DNA from: Zhuqueibacter pondensis | GTDB taxonomy: Bacteria > Zhuqueibacterota > Zhuqueibacteria > Zhuqueibacterales > Zhuqueibacteraceae | Assembly: GCA_034505955.1 (NCBI GenBank) | Contig: JAPDQK010000026.1 | Span: forward strand, 10,795-74,794 | Length of the DNA stretch: 64,000 nucleotides | Reading direction: 5' to 3' | In this document: one piece after another, positions 22,056 to 30,651 of the stretch | How the letters are laid out: each line of letters starts with the position of its first letter | Position numbering within the stretch: position 1 is the first letter of the stretch | Made by a program: the position numbers and the translations under genes | The notes under the pieces: generated by a model | Database searches by the model: none | Seen by the model: the letters and a program-made list of their open reading frames with translations, nothing else | What the model was told of the DNA's origin: nothing

Positions 22056-25000
22056 AAATCACCCAAACCGCCATCAAGCGTGGTGTCACGTTTGCCATGA
22101 TCTATCTGATCGCCGTCGGCTTTGGTCTGTTCTCGCTCGGCCGTCTCGACATCGATCTTTATCCCAAACTGGAATTTCCGGTGATTGCGCTGATCAGCCA
22201 ATACACCGGTGTCGGCCCCTTCGACATGGAAACTGTGGTGACGCGTCCGGTTGAAGAGGTGGTGGCCTCGGTGCAAAACATCGAAAAGATCACCTCCACC
22301 TCGGCGCAAGGCTTATCACTGGTTATGCTGGAGTTTGATTGGGGCACCGACATGAATCAAGCCGAGATCGACGTCCGTAACAGTCTCGAATTTATCCAAG
22401 ACGTTCTGCCGCAAGAGGTCAACGGCCCATTGGTTTTTGCCTTCGATCCTTCACAACAGCCGATTTTTTACCTCGCGCTCAGCTCCGATATGCACGGCAT
22501 GGCAGAGTTGCGGCGCATTGCGGAACGTGATCTCGAGCCCCGACTGGAGCGCATTCCCGGCGTCGCCTCGGCTTTCACCATGGGTGGCATGCGCCGCGAG
22601 ATCAAAGTGTTGGTCGATCCGGCCCGGCTGCGCGCCCACAACATTCCCATCGAACAGGTATCGGCGGCGCTGCAAATGGGCAATCTGCAATTGCCCGCGG
22701 GCAAAATCGACAATGCCATGCAGGAATTCACCATTCAAACCGCGGGCGAGTACAGCAATCTCGAGCAAATCGAAAATACCAGCGTGGCGGCAATGAACGG
22801 CTCGGTGATTCGCGTGAAAGATGTTGCTTCCGTCGTCGATGGTTTTGTCGAGCAGCAGCAACAGGTTTGGAACAACGGCAAGCCGGCGGTGATGGTGGTG
22901 ATTCAGAAACAATCGGATGCCAACACTGCTCAAGTCTGCAAGGAAGTGCGGACCCGTTTCGCCCAAATCGAAGCCGAGCTGCCCAAAGGCGTGCGCCTGG
23001 AAACCGTCATCGATTTTTCGGAATTCATCAACCGCTCAATGGCAAACTTGGGCAACACCGCCCTGCAGGCCATCGCCTTGACCTTTCTCGTGCTGCTCTT
23101 CTTTCTGAGAAATCTGCGCAGCTCGCTCATCGTTGCGGTGTCGATTCCGGTGTCGATGATCGTGACCTTTGCCGTGATGGATCAGGCCGGGCTGACGCTG
23201 AACATCATTTCGATGGCCGGCCTGGCTTTGGCCGTCGGCATGTTGGTGGACAATTCCATCGTCGTGCTCGAAAACATTTTCCGCCACCGCGAAATGGGCG
23301 AGGAACTGCGCGAGGCCTCGCACAATGGCGCCACCGAAGTGTCGATGGCCATCACCGCCTCGACGTTGACCACCCTCGCAGTGTTTGTGCCGGTGCTATT
23401 TGTGCCCGGTCTCGCCGGCGAACTGTTCAACGACATGGTGGTCACCATCTGCTTTTCATTGACCGTCTCTCTGCTCGTCGCGTTGACGCTCATTCCACTA
23501 CTGTCCTCACGGTTGTTGCATCTGCGGGAGAAATTGCATCAGCAGCGCTGGTTGGCAAAAACGAACGATACCATCGGCGGGTGGTTGACGAGTTTGTACA
23601 AAACTTATGCAGTCGGCTTAAAATGGTCGTTGGCGCATCGAAAGACCGTGGTCCTTTCCGCCCTGGGCTTGTTCATTCTTTCCATCATCATCCTTGCCAG
23701 CCTCGGCGGAGAATTTTTGCCTCAAAGTGATTCGGGATTTGTGGCGATTGCCGTCGATCGCGCTCCCGGCACCAGCCTGGAGGCGATGGAAACGAGCATG
23801 CGCGAAATTGACAGCATCATCCGCGAAAGCGTACCGGAAGCAAAAAATACGTACATCAATTTTGGCCAGGGCGAGAGTATCATGGCATTCTTCTCCTCTC
23901 GCACCTCCAGCGAAGGTGACGTCACCATCGGTCTGACCAAACTCACCGAGCGCAAACGCACGCAGTTTGACATTCAGGACGACCTGCGCGAGCGCCTGAA
24001 AACCATACCTGGTGTCGAGGTTCGTTTTGCCGACCGCGGGCAGGAAGCCATGTTCGGCGGCGGCAGCGATATCCAGGTGGAAATTTTCGGCCACGACTTG
24101 TCGCGTGCCGAAGCGCTGGCCAATGTCATTGCTGAAAAAGTCAAAAACATCAAAGGCGTTGCCGACGTGGAAACCAGCCTGCGTGAATCGGCACCCGAGC
24201 TCAGGATAAATTTTGATCGTCAGCGTCTCGCCGATCTGGGATTGAGCACCGCACAGCTCAGCCGGCTCATCAGCACCAGCGTGCTCGGATCCGTTGTCAC
24301 CCGTTATCGTGAAGCGGGCGATGAATATGACGTGCGCGTGCAATTGATCAAAGAGGCGCGAAAGAGCAAGGAGGATATTGAAAACATTTTGATCGTGACG
24401 CCTGCCGGCAAACCCATCCCTCTGCGCGCCGTGGCGGAGGTGGAATACAGCAAAGCGCCCGTTGAAATTACCCGTGAGGGCCAGGAAAGAATGGTGAGCG
24501 TCAACATCGACATTTCCGGCCGTGATCTGCGCAGTGTCACCAAGGATGTGCGAAAAGCACTCCGGCAAGTGAGCGTGCCGAATGATTTCCGTATCGAGAT
24601 CGGCGGCGTTGCCGAGGAGCAACAGGAATCGTTCATGTATCTCGGTTTGGCGATGTTGGCCGCGCTGGTGTTGGTTTACATGGTCATGGCTTCGCAATTC
24701 GAATCGTTGTTGGATCCTTTCATCATTTTATTCACCATTCCGCTTTCTTCCATCGGTGTCGCTCTGGCATTGTTCTTGACCGGCACCAACCTCAATGTGA
24801 TGGCGCTCATTGGCATCATCATGCTGGTCGGTATCGTCGTCAATAACGGCATCGTGTTGGTGGATTTCATCAATCAACTGCGCAACCGCGGTAAAGAATT
24901 GTTTGAAGCCATCATGGAGGCCGGGCGGGCGCGCATGCGGCCGGTACTGATGACCGCGCTCACCACCATCCTGGCCATGCTGCCGCTGGCACTCGGCTTG

Positions 25001-25192
25001 GGCGAAAGCGGAGAAAACTGGGCGCCGATGGCGCGTGCCGTCATGGGCGGATTGACCGCAGCCATGGTGCTGACGCTGCTGGTGGTTCCGGTGATCTATG
25101 CGATGGTGGAACTAAAAGCGGAAAAGATCCGACAGAAGCGCGAGGCCCGCAGGGTCAAAGATCAGAGTGAATTGACCCCGGCGCGCGCATAG
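22052..25192 (+). CDS. RND (HAE1/AcrB-like) inner-membrane efflux pump
   Basis: The 1046-residue length, the first helix with GVTFAMIYLIAVGFGLFSLGRL, the large porter loops, the central MAGLALAVGMLVDNSIVVLENIFR motif and the C-terminal block MALIGIIMLVGIVVNNGIVLVDFI identify an RND pump. The conserved Asp of TM4 (GMLVDNSIVV) for proton relay is present. It uses the proton motive force to export small molecules through the periplasmic adaptor encoded just upstream, with translational coupling (ATGA). The two ends resemble each other (MLVDNSIVVLEN versus VVNNGIVLVDF), the usual internal duplication. Substrates cannot be predicted. No TolC-like gene is adjacent. Confidence 0.95.
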   Translation: MKITQTAIKRGVTFAMIYLIAVGFGLFSLGRLDIDLYPKLEFPVIALISQYTGVGPFDMETVVTRPVEEVVASVQNIEKITSTSAQGLSLVMLEFDWGTDMNQAEIDVRNSLEFIQDVLPQEVNGPLVFAFDPSQQPIFYLALSSDMHGMAELRRIAERDLEPRLERIPGVASAFTMGGMRREIKVLVDPARLRAHNIPIEQVSAALQMGNLQLPAGKIDNAMQEFTIQTAGEYSNLEQIENTSVAAMNGSVIRVKDVASVVDGFVEQQQQVWNNGKPAVMVVIQKQSDANTAQVCKEVRTRFAQIEAELPKGVRLETVIDFSEFINRSMANLGNTALQAIALTFLVLLFFLRNLRSSLIVAVSIPVSMIVTFAVMDQAGLTLNIISMAGLALAVGMLVDNSIVVLENIFRHREMGEELREASHNGATEVSMAITASTLTTLAVFVPVLFVPGLAGELFNDMVVTICFSLTVSLLVALTLIPLLSSRLLHLREKLHQQRWLAKTNDTIGGWLTSLYKTYAVGLKWSLAHRKTVVLSALGLFILSIIILASLGGEFLPQSDSGFVAIAVDRAPGTSLEAMETSMREIDSIIRESVPEAKNTYINFGQGESIMAFFSSRTSSEGDVTIGLTKLTERKRTQFDIQDDLRERLKTIPGVEVRFADRGQEAMFGGGSDIQVEIFGHDLSRAEALANVIAEKVKNIKGVADVETSLRESAPELRINFDRQRLADLGLSTAQLSRLISTSVLGSVVTRYREAGDEYDVRVQLIKEARKSKEDIENILIVTPAGKPIPLRAVAEVEYSKAPVEITREGQERMVSVNIDISGRDLRSVTKDVRKALRQVSVPNDFRIEIGGVAEEQQESFMYLGLAMLAALVLVYMVMASQFESLLDPFIILFTIPLSSIGVALALFLTGTNLNVMALIGIIMLVGIVVNNGIVLVDFINQLRNRGKELFEAIMEAGRARMRPVLMTALTTILAMLPLALGLGESGENWAPMARAVMGGLTAAMVLTLLVVPVIYAMVELKAEKIRQKREARRVKDQSELTPARA

Positions 25193-25395
25193 AACCGCGA
25201 TGCCACTACCTCAATTTTGCACCCGGGAATGCTTGCGCTACGTTTGATGGAGCGCTTCTGACAAGTTCCGCATTGACAAAACGCCGGTGCAAAACTCAAG
25301 CACTGGTAGATCGTTTCCAAATTAGTCTTGTAATACAAATTGTCATTGCGAGTGGTACATGGCCTATCTTTTCCCCCAAACTCTATGGAGAAAAG

Positions 25396-26160
25396 ATGAA
25401 ACGACTTTTTCGCAAAAAGCTCACCGCGTTACTCGAACTGTCCCACGAGCTGGGCCGAGAAGATTGGCGCATGGCGCTGCTCGGCGAAGGCAACACTTCG
25501 GCTCGCCTCGGCGCCGATACGTTTCTGGTGAAAGCCAGCGGCAGTCGTCTGGCCACGCTGCAAGAGCAGGATGTCGTCGAGTGCAATGCTGCTGTACTCT
25601 TGGCGCTGCTGGATCAGAAAAATCTCAGCGATGCGGAGATTGAAGCGGCGCTGCTGGCGAGCCGCGTCGATCCCAACAGCAAGAAACCCTCGGTTGAAGC
25701 GCTTTTCCATGCGTACTGCTTGACTTTGCCGAATGTTGAATTTGTTGGACACACGCATGCCGTGGCGGTGAATCAGATTCTGTGTTCGCCGCGCGCACGC
25801 GAATTTGCCACCAAACGCATTTTCCCGGATGAGATTGTTTTTTGCGGCAGCGCTGCGGTTTTTGTGCCTTACACCGATCCCGGCTTGCGTCTGGCGCAGG
25901 CCATTCGCCGGCGCACGGAAATTTTCATGCGGCGCTATCAGCAACCACCGCGGGTGATTTTGTTGGAGAATCACGGTCTCATCACGCTTGGTCGCACGCC
26001 CGAGGCGGTGTTGGCGGCCATGGTGATGGCGGAAAAGACCGCCATGATCTGGGTTGGCGCGGCGGCGCTCGGCGGCCCCAAATTCCTCTCAAAAAAGAAC
26101 ATCTGGCGCATTGCCGGCCGGTCGGATGAACATTATCGCCAACGCATGTTGAATGTATAA
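25396..26160 (+). CDS. Class II aldolase/adducin family protein
   Basis: The 254-residue protein starts at the ATG at 25396 (GGAGAAAAG RBS); the longer frame from 25273 has no coding character. It shows the class II aldolase pattern: LLGEGNTSARLGADTFLVKASGSRL (substrate phosphate loop), SVEALFHAYCLTLPNVEFVGHTHAVAVN with the zinc-binding HTH, and LLENHGLITLG with the third His. The family includes fuculose- and rhamnulose-1-phosphate aldolases, ribulose-5-phosphate epimerases and methylthioribulose-phosphate dehydratase; which reaction is catalysed here is not clear. It is followed 20 bases later by a DUF6786-like secreted protein, suggesting sugar or cell-wall-related metabolism. Confidence 0.88.
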   Translation: MKRLFRKKLTALLELSHELGREDWRMALLGEGNTSARLGADTFLVKASGSRLATLQEQDVVECNAAVLLALLDQKNLSDAEIEAALLASRVDPNSKKPSVEALFHAYCLTLPNVEFVGHTHAVAVNQILCSPRAREFATKRIFPDEIVFCGSAAVFVPYTDPGLRLAQAIRRRTEIFMRRYQQPPRVILLENHGLITLGRTPEAVLAAMVMAEKTAMIWVGAAALGGPKFLSKKNIWRIAGRSDEHYRQRMLNV

Positions 26161-26180
26161 CTTGACACGGAGACTCAATC

Positions 26181-27404
26181 ATGAAATGGATGAAACTTAT
26201 TTTGACGGGATTGATTATGATGACACAGCATGCATTGACCCAGGAAAAAACCGGCGCGCCGACTTTTGGAGACGATTTGGCCTTTCTCAAGAAATACACC
26301 GAGGTGATCGTGCTTTCCGACAAAACCGGCGCGCAGCAAGTCGCCGTCATTCCGGCGTATCAAGCCCGCATCATGACCAGTACCGCCGATGGCATGAACG
26401 GAATCAGCTTCGGCTGGGTCAATCGCGAGCTGATTGCATCAGGGAAAATCCAGCCGCACATCAATGTCTATGGCGGCGAGGACCGCTTCTGGATCGGACC
26501 GGAAGGCGGACAATTTTCGGTGTTCTTTGCGAAGGGTGCCAAATTTGATTTGGAGCATTGGTTCACGCCGCCGGCCATCGACACCGAACCGTTCGAGCTG
26601 GTGAGCAAAAGCCGGGAGCACGTGCTTTGCCGCCGCCAAATTCAACTCACCAATTACTCCGGTACAATTTTCAATTTGGCAGTAAATCGCGAAATCCGCC
26701 TGCTCGATGCGAAGACGAGTTGGGGACATCTCGGCCTCTCGCCCAAGCCGCAGGTCAAGATGGTTGCGGTCGAATCCATCAATATGATAAAAAATATCGG
26801 CGCCAATTCGTGGAACAAAAAATCCGGCTTGCTCTCGATTTGGATTCTCGGCATGTTCAACGCTTCACCGGTGACGACGGTGGTGATTCCCTTCAAGACC
26901 GGGCCGGAAACGGATTTGGGACCGATTGTGAATGATGCGTATTTCGGCAAAGTTCCGGCGGAACGGCTGGTGATCAAGGAGGGGGTGATGTTTTTCGCTG
27001 CCGATGCAAATTATCGCAGCAAGATCGGAGTTTCGCCGCGCCGGAGCAAGCCGGTGATGGGGAGCTATGACGCGGTGAATCAGGTGTTGACATTGGCGCA
27101 ATTTACCTTACCGGAAGGCGCGACCGATTATGTGAATTCGATGTGGCAGTTGCAGGATGATCCGTTCGCCGGCGATGCTGTCAATAGCTACAATGACGGG
27201 CCCCCGGCACCCGGCGCCAAGCAGTTGGGGAAATTTTACGAATTGGAATCTTCTTCACCGGCGCTGGCGTTGGCGCCCAACGAGTCCGCGACGCACGTGC
27301 ATCGCACCATCCATCTGCAAGGCGCAGAGAAAGATCTCGACGCGATTGCGCGCACCATCCTCGGGGTTGGTGTGCACGAAATCCAGCAAGCGTTGAAAAA
27401 ATGA
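26181..27404 (+). CDS. Secreted DUF6786-like protein
   Basis: The 407-residue protein has a signal peptide (MKWMKLILTGLIMMTQHAL). The motif YGGEDRFWIGPEGGQFSVFF and the stretch FTPPAIDTEPFELV match what I recall of the DUF6786 family in Planctomycetes, Bacteroidetes and related bacteria, whose fold may be mutarotase-like beta-sandwich. It also contains NREIRLLD, WGHLGLSPKPQ and MWQLQDDPFAGDAVNSYNDGP. No catalytic residues are established for this family, so I give no enzyme name. It is the second gene of a short operon with the class II aldolase. Confidence 0.6.
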   Translation: MKWMKLILTGLIMMTQHALTQEKTGAPTFGDDLAFLKKYTEVIVLSDKTGAQQVAVIPAYQARIMTSTADGMNGISFGWVNRELIASGKIQPHINVYGGEDRFWIGPEGGQFSVFFAKGAKFDLEHWFTPPAIDTEPFELVSKSREHVLCRRQIQLTNYSGTIFNLAVNREIRLLDAKTSWGHLGLSPKPQVKMVAVESINMIKNIGANSWNKKSGLLSIWILGMFNASPVTTVVIPFKTGPETDLGPIVNDAYFGKVPAERLVIKEGVMFFAADANYRSKIGVSPRRSKPVMGSYDAVNQVLTLAQFTLPEGATDYVNSMWQLQDDPFAGDAVNSYNDGPPAPGAKQLGKFYELESSSPALALAPNESATHVHRTIHLQGAEKDLDAIARTILGVGVHEIQQALKK

Positions 27405-27900
27405 GGCGGATGAGAGTCGTTGTTGGTCTCATTATGCGGGGACAGCTCAAATCACCATTTCAATTTTCAAGATTTGAACAAGGGCGGCAACGCTTTGCTA
27501 AAATTCAACATTCATCTCCACCATCTCCAAAGCTGATAAGCCGACGGCCGTAGGGCTGCGCCCGGAAGGTGTCTTCGGTGTCTCTCGGCAGGAATTTTTT
27601 GCTTTTTTGCAAAAATTTCACTTTAACCTGGATTATTCGTAACCACAAAGGCTACGCCCGCAGGGACACAAAGTTCACTGAATGAAAAAATTTGAAAACT
27701 ATATCAAGAAACGAAAAATGAAAAACTGAGTTTGGATTCGATATGTACCATAAATCAATATTCTTTGTGCTCTTTGTGCCTTTGTTGTGAGATGTATGAA
27801 TAATTCAAGGCAAAGAGACCAATGCTGGAAGCTTTTGGGGCTGAATGTCGTTCGGGGATCGAGCCTCCGGGCAACCACCGACTTTTAAGAAGCCGGGCAT
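27405..27900. other. Intergenic region between convergent genes
   Basis: No gene is seen in these 496 bases. The main feature is the inverted-repeat element at 27627-27810. The rest is AT-rich with scattered GC-rich blocks and no clear terminator for either the DUF6786-like gene or pal. Confidence 0.6.
27627..27810. repeat. MITE-like imperfect inverted-repeat element, about 184 bases
   Basis: The left end (CCTGGATTATTCGTAACC, then CACAAAGGC and GACACAAAG, 27627-27673) is the imperfect reverse complement of the right end (CTTTGTGCTCTTTGTGCC, TTTGTTGTGA, then GAATAATTCAAGG, 27763-27810). Arms are about 45 bases and the centre is AT-rich without a gene. This is the structure of a non-autonomous mobile element or a dispersed repeat. 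Confidence 0.65.
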
Positions 27901-28440
27901 TTACCTTGCTTTGAATTCTGCCCGTCGGTTTTTAGCCCAGGCTTCTTCGTTGTGTCGAAAATCGACCGGACGTTCTTTACCATAACTGATTATTGAGATT
28001 TGCGCCGGATCAACCCCGAGCGACACCAGATAATTCTTGGCGGCTTTGGCGCGTTTGTCGCCCAAAGCGAGATTGTATTCGATCGTGCCGCGCTCGTCAC
28101 AATGCCCCTCAATAATAATACTTGCTTCAGGATGCGCCTTGAGCGCTCTGGCATTGGCCGCCAGAATTTGTAACGCTTCCGTTTTGAGATCGAATTTGTC
28201 GAAATCAAAATAAATCGTGTTCAAAACCAGCGGCACCGTAGAAGGGCGCTCCGCTTCATAAGCTTTTACTTCCTCGGTTGGCGTGGTTGCAACGGGCATC
28301 GGTTCCTGTTCGGTTGGCACTGCCGGCTGTTGCATTTCGGTCTGTACGGTTTTTTTCGCACCGCCGCAACCAACTAAAGCAATAACGACTAAAAGCAGTA
28401 TGATCAGGTTTGCAGCAAACTTGAAAGTAAAACGATTCAT
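27901..28440 (-). CDS. pal: Pal-like peptidoglycan-associated lipoprotein (OmpA C-terminal domain)
   Basis: The 179-residue protein has a lipoprotein signal with lipobox VALVGC, a Pro/Thr/Glu-rich linker (about 30-70) and an OmpA-like domain: LNTIYFDFDKFDLKTEA, IIIEGHCDERGTIEYNLALGDKRAKAAKNYL, ISIISYGKERP and the final NRRAEF. The peptidoglycan-binding Asp and Arg (GHCDERG; NRRAE) are present. It is attached to the outer membrane and grips peptidoglycan as part of the Tol-Pal system. TolB is not in the window; a YbgF-like gene lies at 30652. It follows a tail-anchored small gene on the same strand. Confidence 0.92.
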   Translation of the reverse strand: MNRFTFKFAANLIILLLVVIALVGCGGAKKTVQTEMQQPAVPTEQEPMPVATTPTEEVKAYEAERPSTVPLVLNTIYFDFDKFDLKTEALQILAANARALKAHPEASIIIEGHCDERGTIEYNLALGDKRAKAAKNYLVSLGVDPAQISIISYGKERPVDFRHNEEAWAKNRRAEFKAR

Positions 28441-28479
28441 CTTGACCCTCCTTGAGTTGAAGTTGATTCAGCGATGACC

Positions 28480-28704
28480 TCATTGTCGTAACCAATGCTG
28501 GACAACCAGCAAAATCAAGAGTCCCACCATAACGACCAGAACCCAAACGCCGCTGATTACTTTTTTGGCTGGGATTTTTCCGTCGTCACCCGTGCGGCGA
28601 TTCTCCTGCGCCGGGGACTCCGATTGGGCTGAAAAGGATTTTCCCGGCGCGCCGGGAAATGGCTCTTTCGAGCCGGGCATAATATGTTTTTTGTGTTTGC
28701 TCAT
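28480..28704 (-). CDS. 74-aa tail-anchored membrane protein ending in HWLRQ
   Basis: A polar N-terminus of about 50 residues (rich in Lys, Ser, Pro and Gly; KKHIMPGSKEPFPGAPGKSF) leads into one C-terminal transmembrane helix (WVLVVMVGLLILLVV) and the ending QHWLRQ. The other small gene at 29577-29681 ends VHWLRQ after a similar helix, and the two flank a slipin gene. The RBS GGGAGATG precedes the ATG. I do not recognise a family. The shared ending suggests that both interact with the same partner, plausibly the slipin. Confidence 0.65.
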   Translation of the reverse strand: MSKHKKHIMPGSKEPFPGAPGKSFSAQSESPAQENRRTGDDGKIPAKKVISGVWVLVVMVGLLILLVVQHWLRQ

Positions 28705-28762
28705 TTTATCATCTCCCTGCCTCGTGTGAGGCGTAAAAATTGGGTAAACGTTGACACGCGAA

Positions 28763-29536
28763 TCACTTTTTTCTCTGGTCCAGAAAGATTTTCAAAAGAT
28801 CGATCGGCACCGGAAAGATGGTGGTCGACTTTTTTTGAGCGGCCACCTCGGTAAGAGTCTGCAGAAACCTCAGTTGAACGGCTGTCGGGTCGGCGCTGAG
28901 TTGATGTGCGGCCTCACTGAGTTTCGCCGAGGCTTGCAATTCGCCATCGGCGTGAATCACCTTGGCGCGGCGCTCGCGCTCGGCTTCGGCCTGGCGCGCC
29001 ATGGCGCGTTGCATTTCCGCCGGCAAATCGACGTGTTTCACTTCCACCGCCGATACTTTGATGCCCCACGGTTCGGTTTGGGAATCAATAATCTTCTGCA
29101 ACGCCGCGTTGATTTTTTCACGATGTGCCAACAGCTCATCCAGTTCCGCTTGTCCCAGTACACTACGCAACGTGGTTTGCGCCAGTTGGGAGATGGCGAA
29201 ACGATAATCCTCGACCTCGATGACGGCTTTGGCCGGATCAATGACACGGAAATACAGCACCGCATTGACTTTGATGGAAACATTGTCGCGGGTGATGACA
29301 TCCTGTGGGGTGATGTCCATCGTGACCATGCGCAAGCTCACCTTCACCATGCGATCAATGAAGGGAATCAAAATGATCAAGCCCGGGCCCTTGTAGGCTC
29401 TTTCGCCGCCGGCGGTTTTAATACGCAGCAGGCGGCCAAGCCTGAAGATGACCGCGCGCTCATATTCACGCAACACGCTGAACATGTTCACGATCAGCAT
29501 CAAGGCCAGCATGATGAGCAGGGATATGAAAGCCAT
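28763..29536 (-). CDS. Slipin (SPFH/band 7 family) membrane protein
   Basis: With the start at the ATG at 29536 (TGAGGCG upstream) the protein has 257 residues: an N-terminal hydrophobic anchor (FISLLIMLALMLIVNMF), then the slipin signature (LREYERAVIFRLGR, GPGLIILIPFID, VSLRMVTMDITPQDVITRDNVSIKVNAVLYFRV, LAQTTLRSVLG, ELDELLAHREKIN, EVKHVDLP, MARQAEAERERRAKVIHA). Slipins form large oligomers at the inner membrane and organise microdomains or proteases. A NfeD partner gene, often adjacent in other genomes, is absent here; instead two tail-anchored small proteins flank it. Confidence 0.93.
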   Translation of the reverse strand: MAFISLLIMLALMLIVNMFSVLREYERAVIFRLGRLLRIKTAGGERAYKGPGLIILIPFIDRMVKVSLRMVTMDITPQDVITRDNVSIKVNAVLYFRVIDPAKAVIEVEDYRFAISQLAQTTLRSVLGQAELDELLAHREKINAALQKIIDSQTEPWGIKVSAVEVKHVDLPAEMQRAMARQAEAERERRAKVIHADGELQASAKLSEAAHQLSADPTAVQLRFLQTLTEVAAQKKSTTIFPVPIDLLKIFLDQRKK

Positions 29537-29576
29537 AATCGCCTCAGTAATGTTCCAATCTCTGGCGTCCACAAAT

Positions 29577-29681
29577 TTATTGGCGCAGCCAATGCACGAA
29601 AACCAACACCACCAACATGCCGAGTAATGAAAAAGTTCGACGCCCAAATGTTGTCTTCATAACCGTCCCAACTATTGCCAT
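29577..29681 (-). CDS. Small tail-anchored peptide ending in HWLRQ
   Basis: From the ATG at 29681 the peptide is 34 residues (MAIVGTVMKTTFGRR, a helix FSLLGMLVVLVF, then VHWLRQ); a start at 29660 would give 27 residues, and the open frame extends back to 29774, where it overlaps the receiver gene. The ending is shared with the 74-residue protein at 28480, on the other side of the slipin gene. No strong RBS decides the start. The conserved ending is the main reason for calling it a gene. Confidence 0.5.
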   Translation of the reverse strand: MAIVGTVMKTTFGRRTFSLLGMLVVLVFVHWLRQ

Positions 29682-29707
29682 AAAAAATTCCCCACTGGTT
29701 GAACCGC

Positions 29708-30130
29708 TCAAGCCGGCGGATGCAAAAGCAAATTGCTGCGAGGCTGTTGTGAAATCGCGATCCGGGCGGTGCATAACGGCGCCTCCAACAATTCCTTCAC
29801 GGTTGCCTTGAGCGCCGACAGATCGGAGCTTTTGATGACAAACCGATCCGCACCCCAGCAGCGAAAATCCTGCCTGAATTCCGGATATGCGGTATTGATG
29901 ACAACCTTGAGATCGCGGCGCAGCACCATCATTTTTTGCAACCAGTCGAGGCCATCGTCCCCGCCAACCACCAGATCCAAAATGACGAGATCGATGGGAA
30001 TTTGCTGAAGAATGCGCAGCGCTTCACTACCTTGACCAACGACAATAACCTGATGACCCTCACGCTCCAATTCCTCCGTGTACAGGCGGCGCAAATATTG
30101 CTCGTCTTCCAAAATCATGATATTAGCCAT
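29708..30130 (-). CDS. Single-domain response regulator
   Basis: The 140-residue protein is a lone receiver: acidic pair in MILEDEQ, phosphoacceptor Asp in VILDLVVGGDDG, Thr in INTAYPE, Lys in VIKSSD. A 25-residue tail without a known domain (APLCTARIAISQQPRSNL) follows. The gene leads the leftward group of slipin, small membrane peptides and Pal. Its cognate kinase is not obvious. Receivers with no output domain may regulate envelope proteins through binding. Confidence 0.88.
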   Translation of the reverse strand: MANIMILEDEQYLRRLYTEELEREGHQVIVVGQGSEALRILQQIPIDLVILDLVVGGDDGLDWLQKMMVLRRDLKVVINTAYPEFRQDFRCWGADRFVIKSSDLSALKATVKELLEAPLCTARIAISQQPRSNLLLHPPA

Positions 30131-30233
30131 GTCACACCCTGGAAATTCACCGGGTTGTGCAATGAATGCAAAGCCCGGTGATCAAATGGAATGATTCCGA
30201 TTGGGAAAATCAAGGCCTGTTCAATGGAAGAAT

Positions 30234-30605
30234 TTAAACCGGAGCCGGAGGGGAAACATCGTTGAAGGAAAAGGTTTTGAAGAAATCGAAAATGTTTAGC
30301 CCGTCACGGTGGAGAAGAAGGTCAAAGCCGATGACCGGAGGAATGAATTTGGGGCGCTGATTGGTGCAGAGATTGAGCCGCGATACTTTGGTCAGCCAAT
30401 AGCGCAAGCTGAAGCGCATCCGCAACTCCACAACGACCATCGGCACAAACTGAGCGAGGCGCTGGAAGGGCAGAAGGCCGCAGCTCGAGAGCATGATCTG
30501 CCACACCACGAGAAAAGTAATCAGACTTCCTTGACTGACCGAGAGCAGAACAAGAAATTCCAACTCAGGCACGGCACTACCGGCACCAATGTAATGCATG
30601 AGCAA
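30234..30605 (-). CDS. Possible small membrane protein, uncertain
   Basis: The open frame of 123 codons has a hydrophobic N-terminal half with two or three possible helices (ELEFLVLLSVSQGSLITFLVV; LAQFVPMVVVELRMRF) and ends RPKFIPPVIGFDLLLHRDGLNIFDFFKTF. It lies in the 520-base gap between the YbgF-like and receiver genes, on their strand. No clear RBS was found and no family is recognised. The opposite strand also has an open frame, but of charged, repeat-poor composition that looks like a shadow. The rest of the gap shows nothing notable. Confidence 0.4.
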   Translation of the reverse strand: MLMHYIGAGSAVPELEFLVLLSVSQGSLITFLVVWQIMLSSCGLLPFQRLAQFVPMVVVELRMRFSLRYWLTKVSRLNLCTNQRPKFIPPVIGFDLLLHRDGLNIFDFFKTFSFNDVSPPAPV

Positions 30606-30651
30606 AGCTTTCCGGTTTATCGAACAGATATTTCAATAACACGATTCAAAA

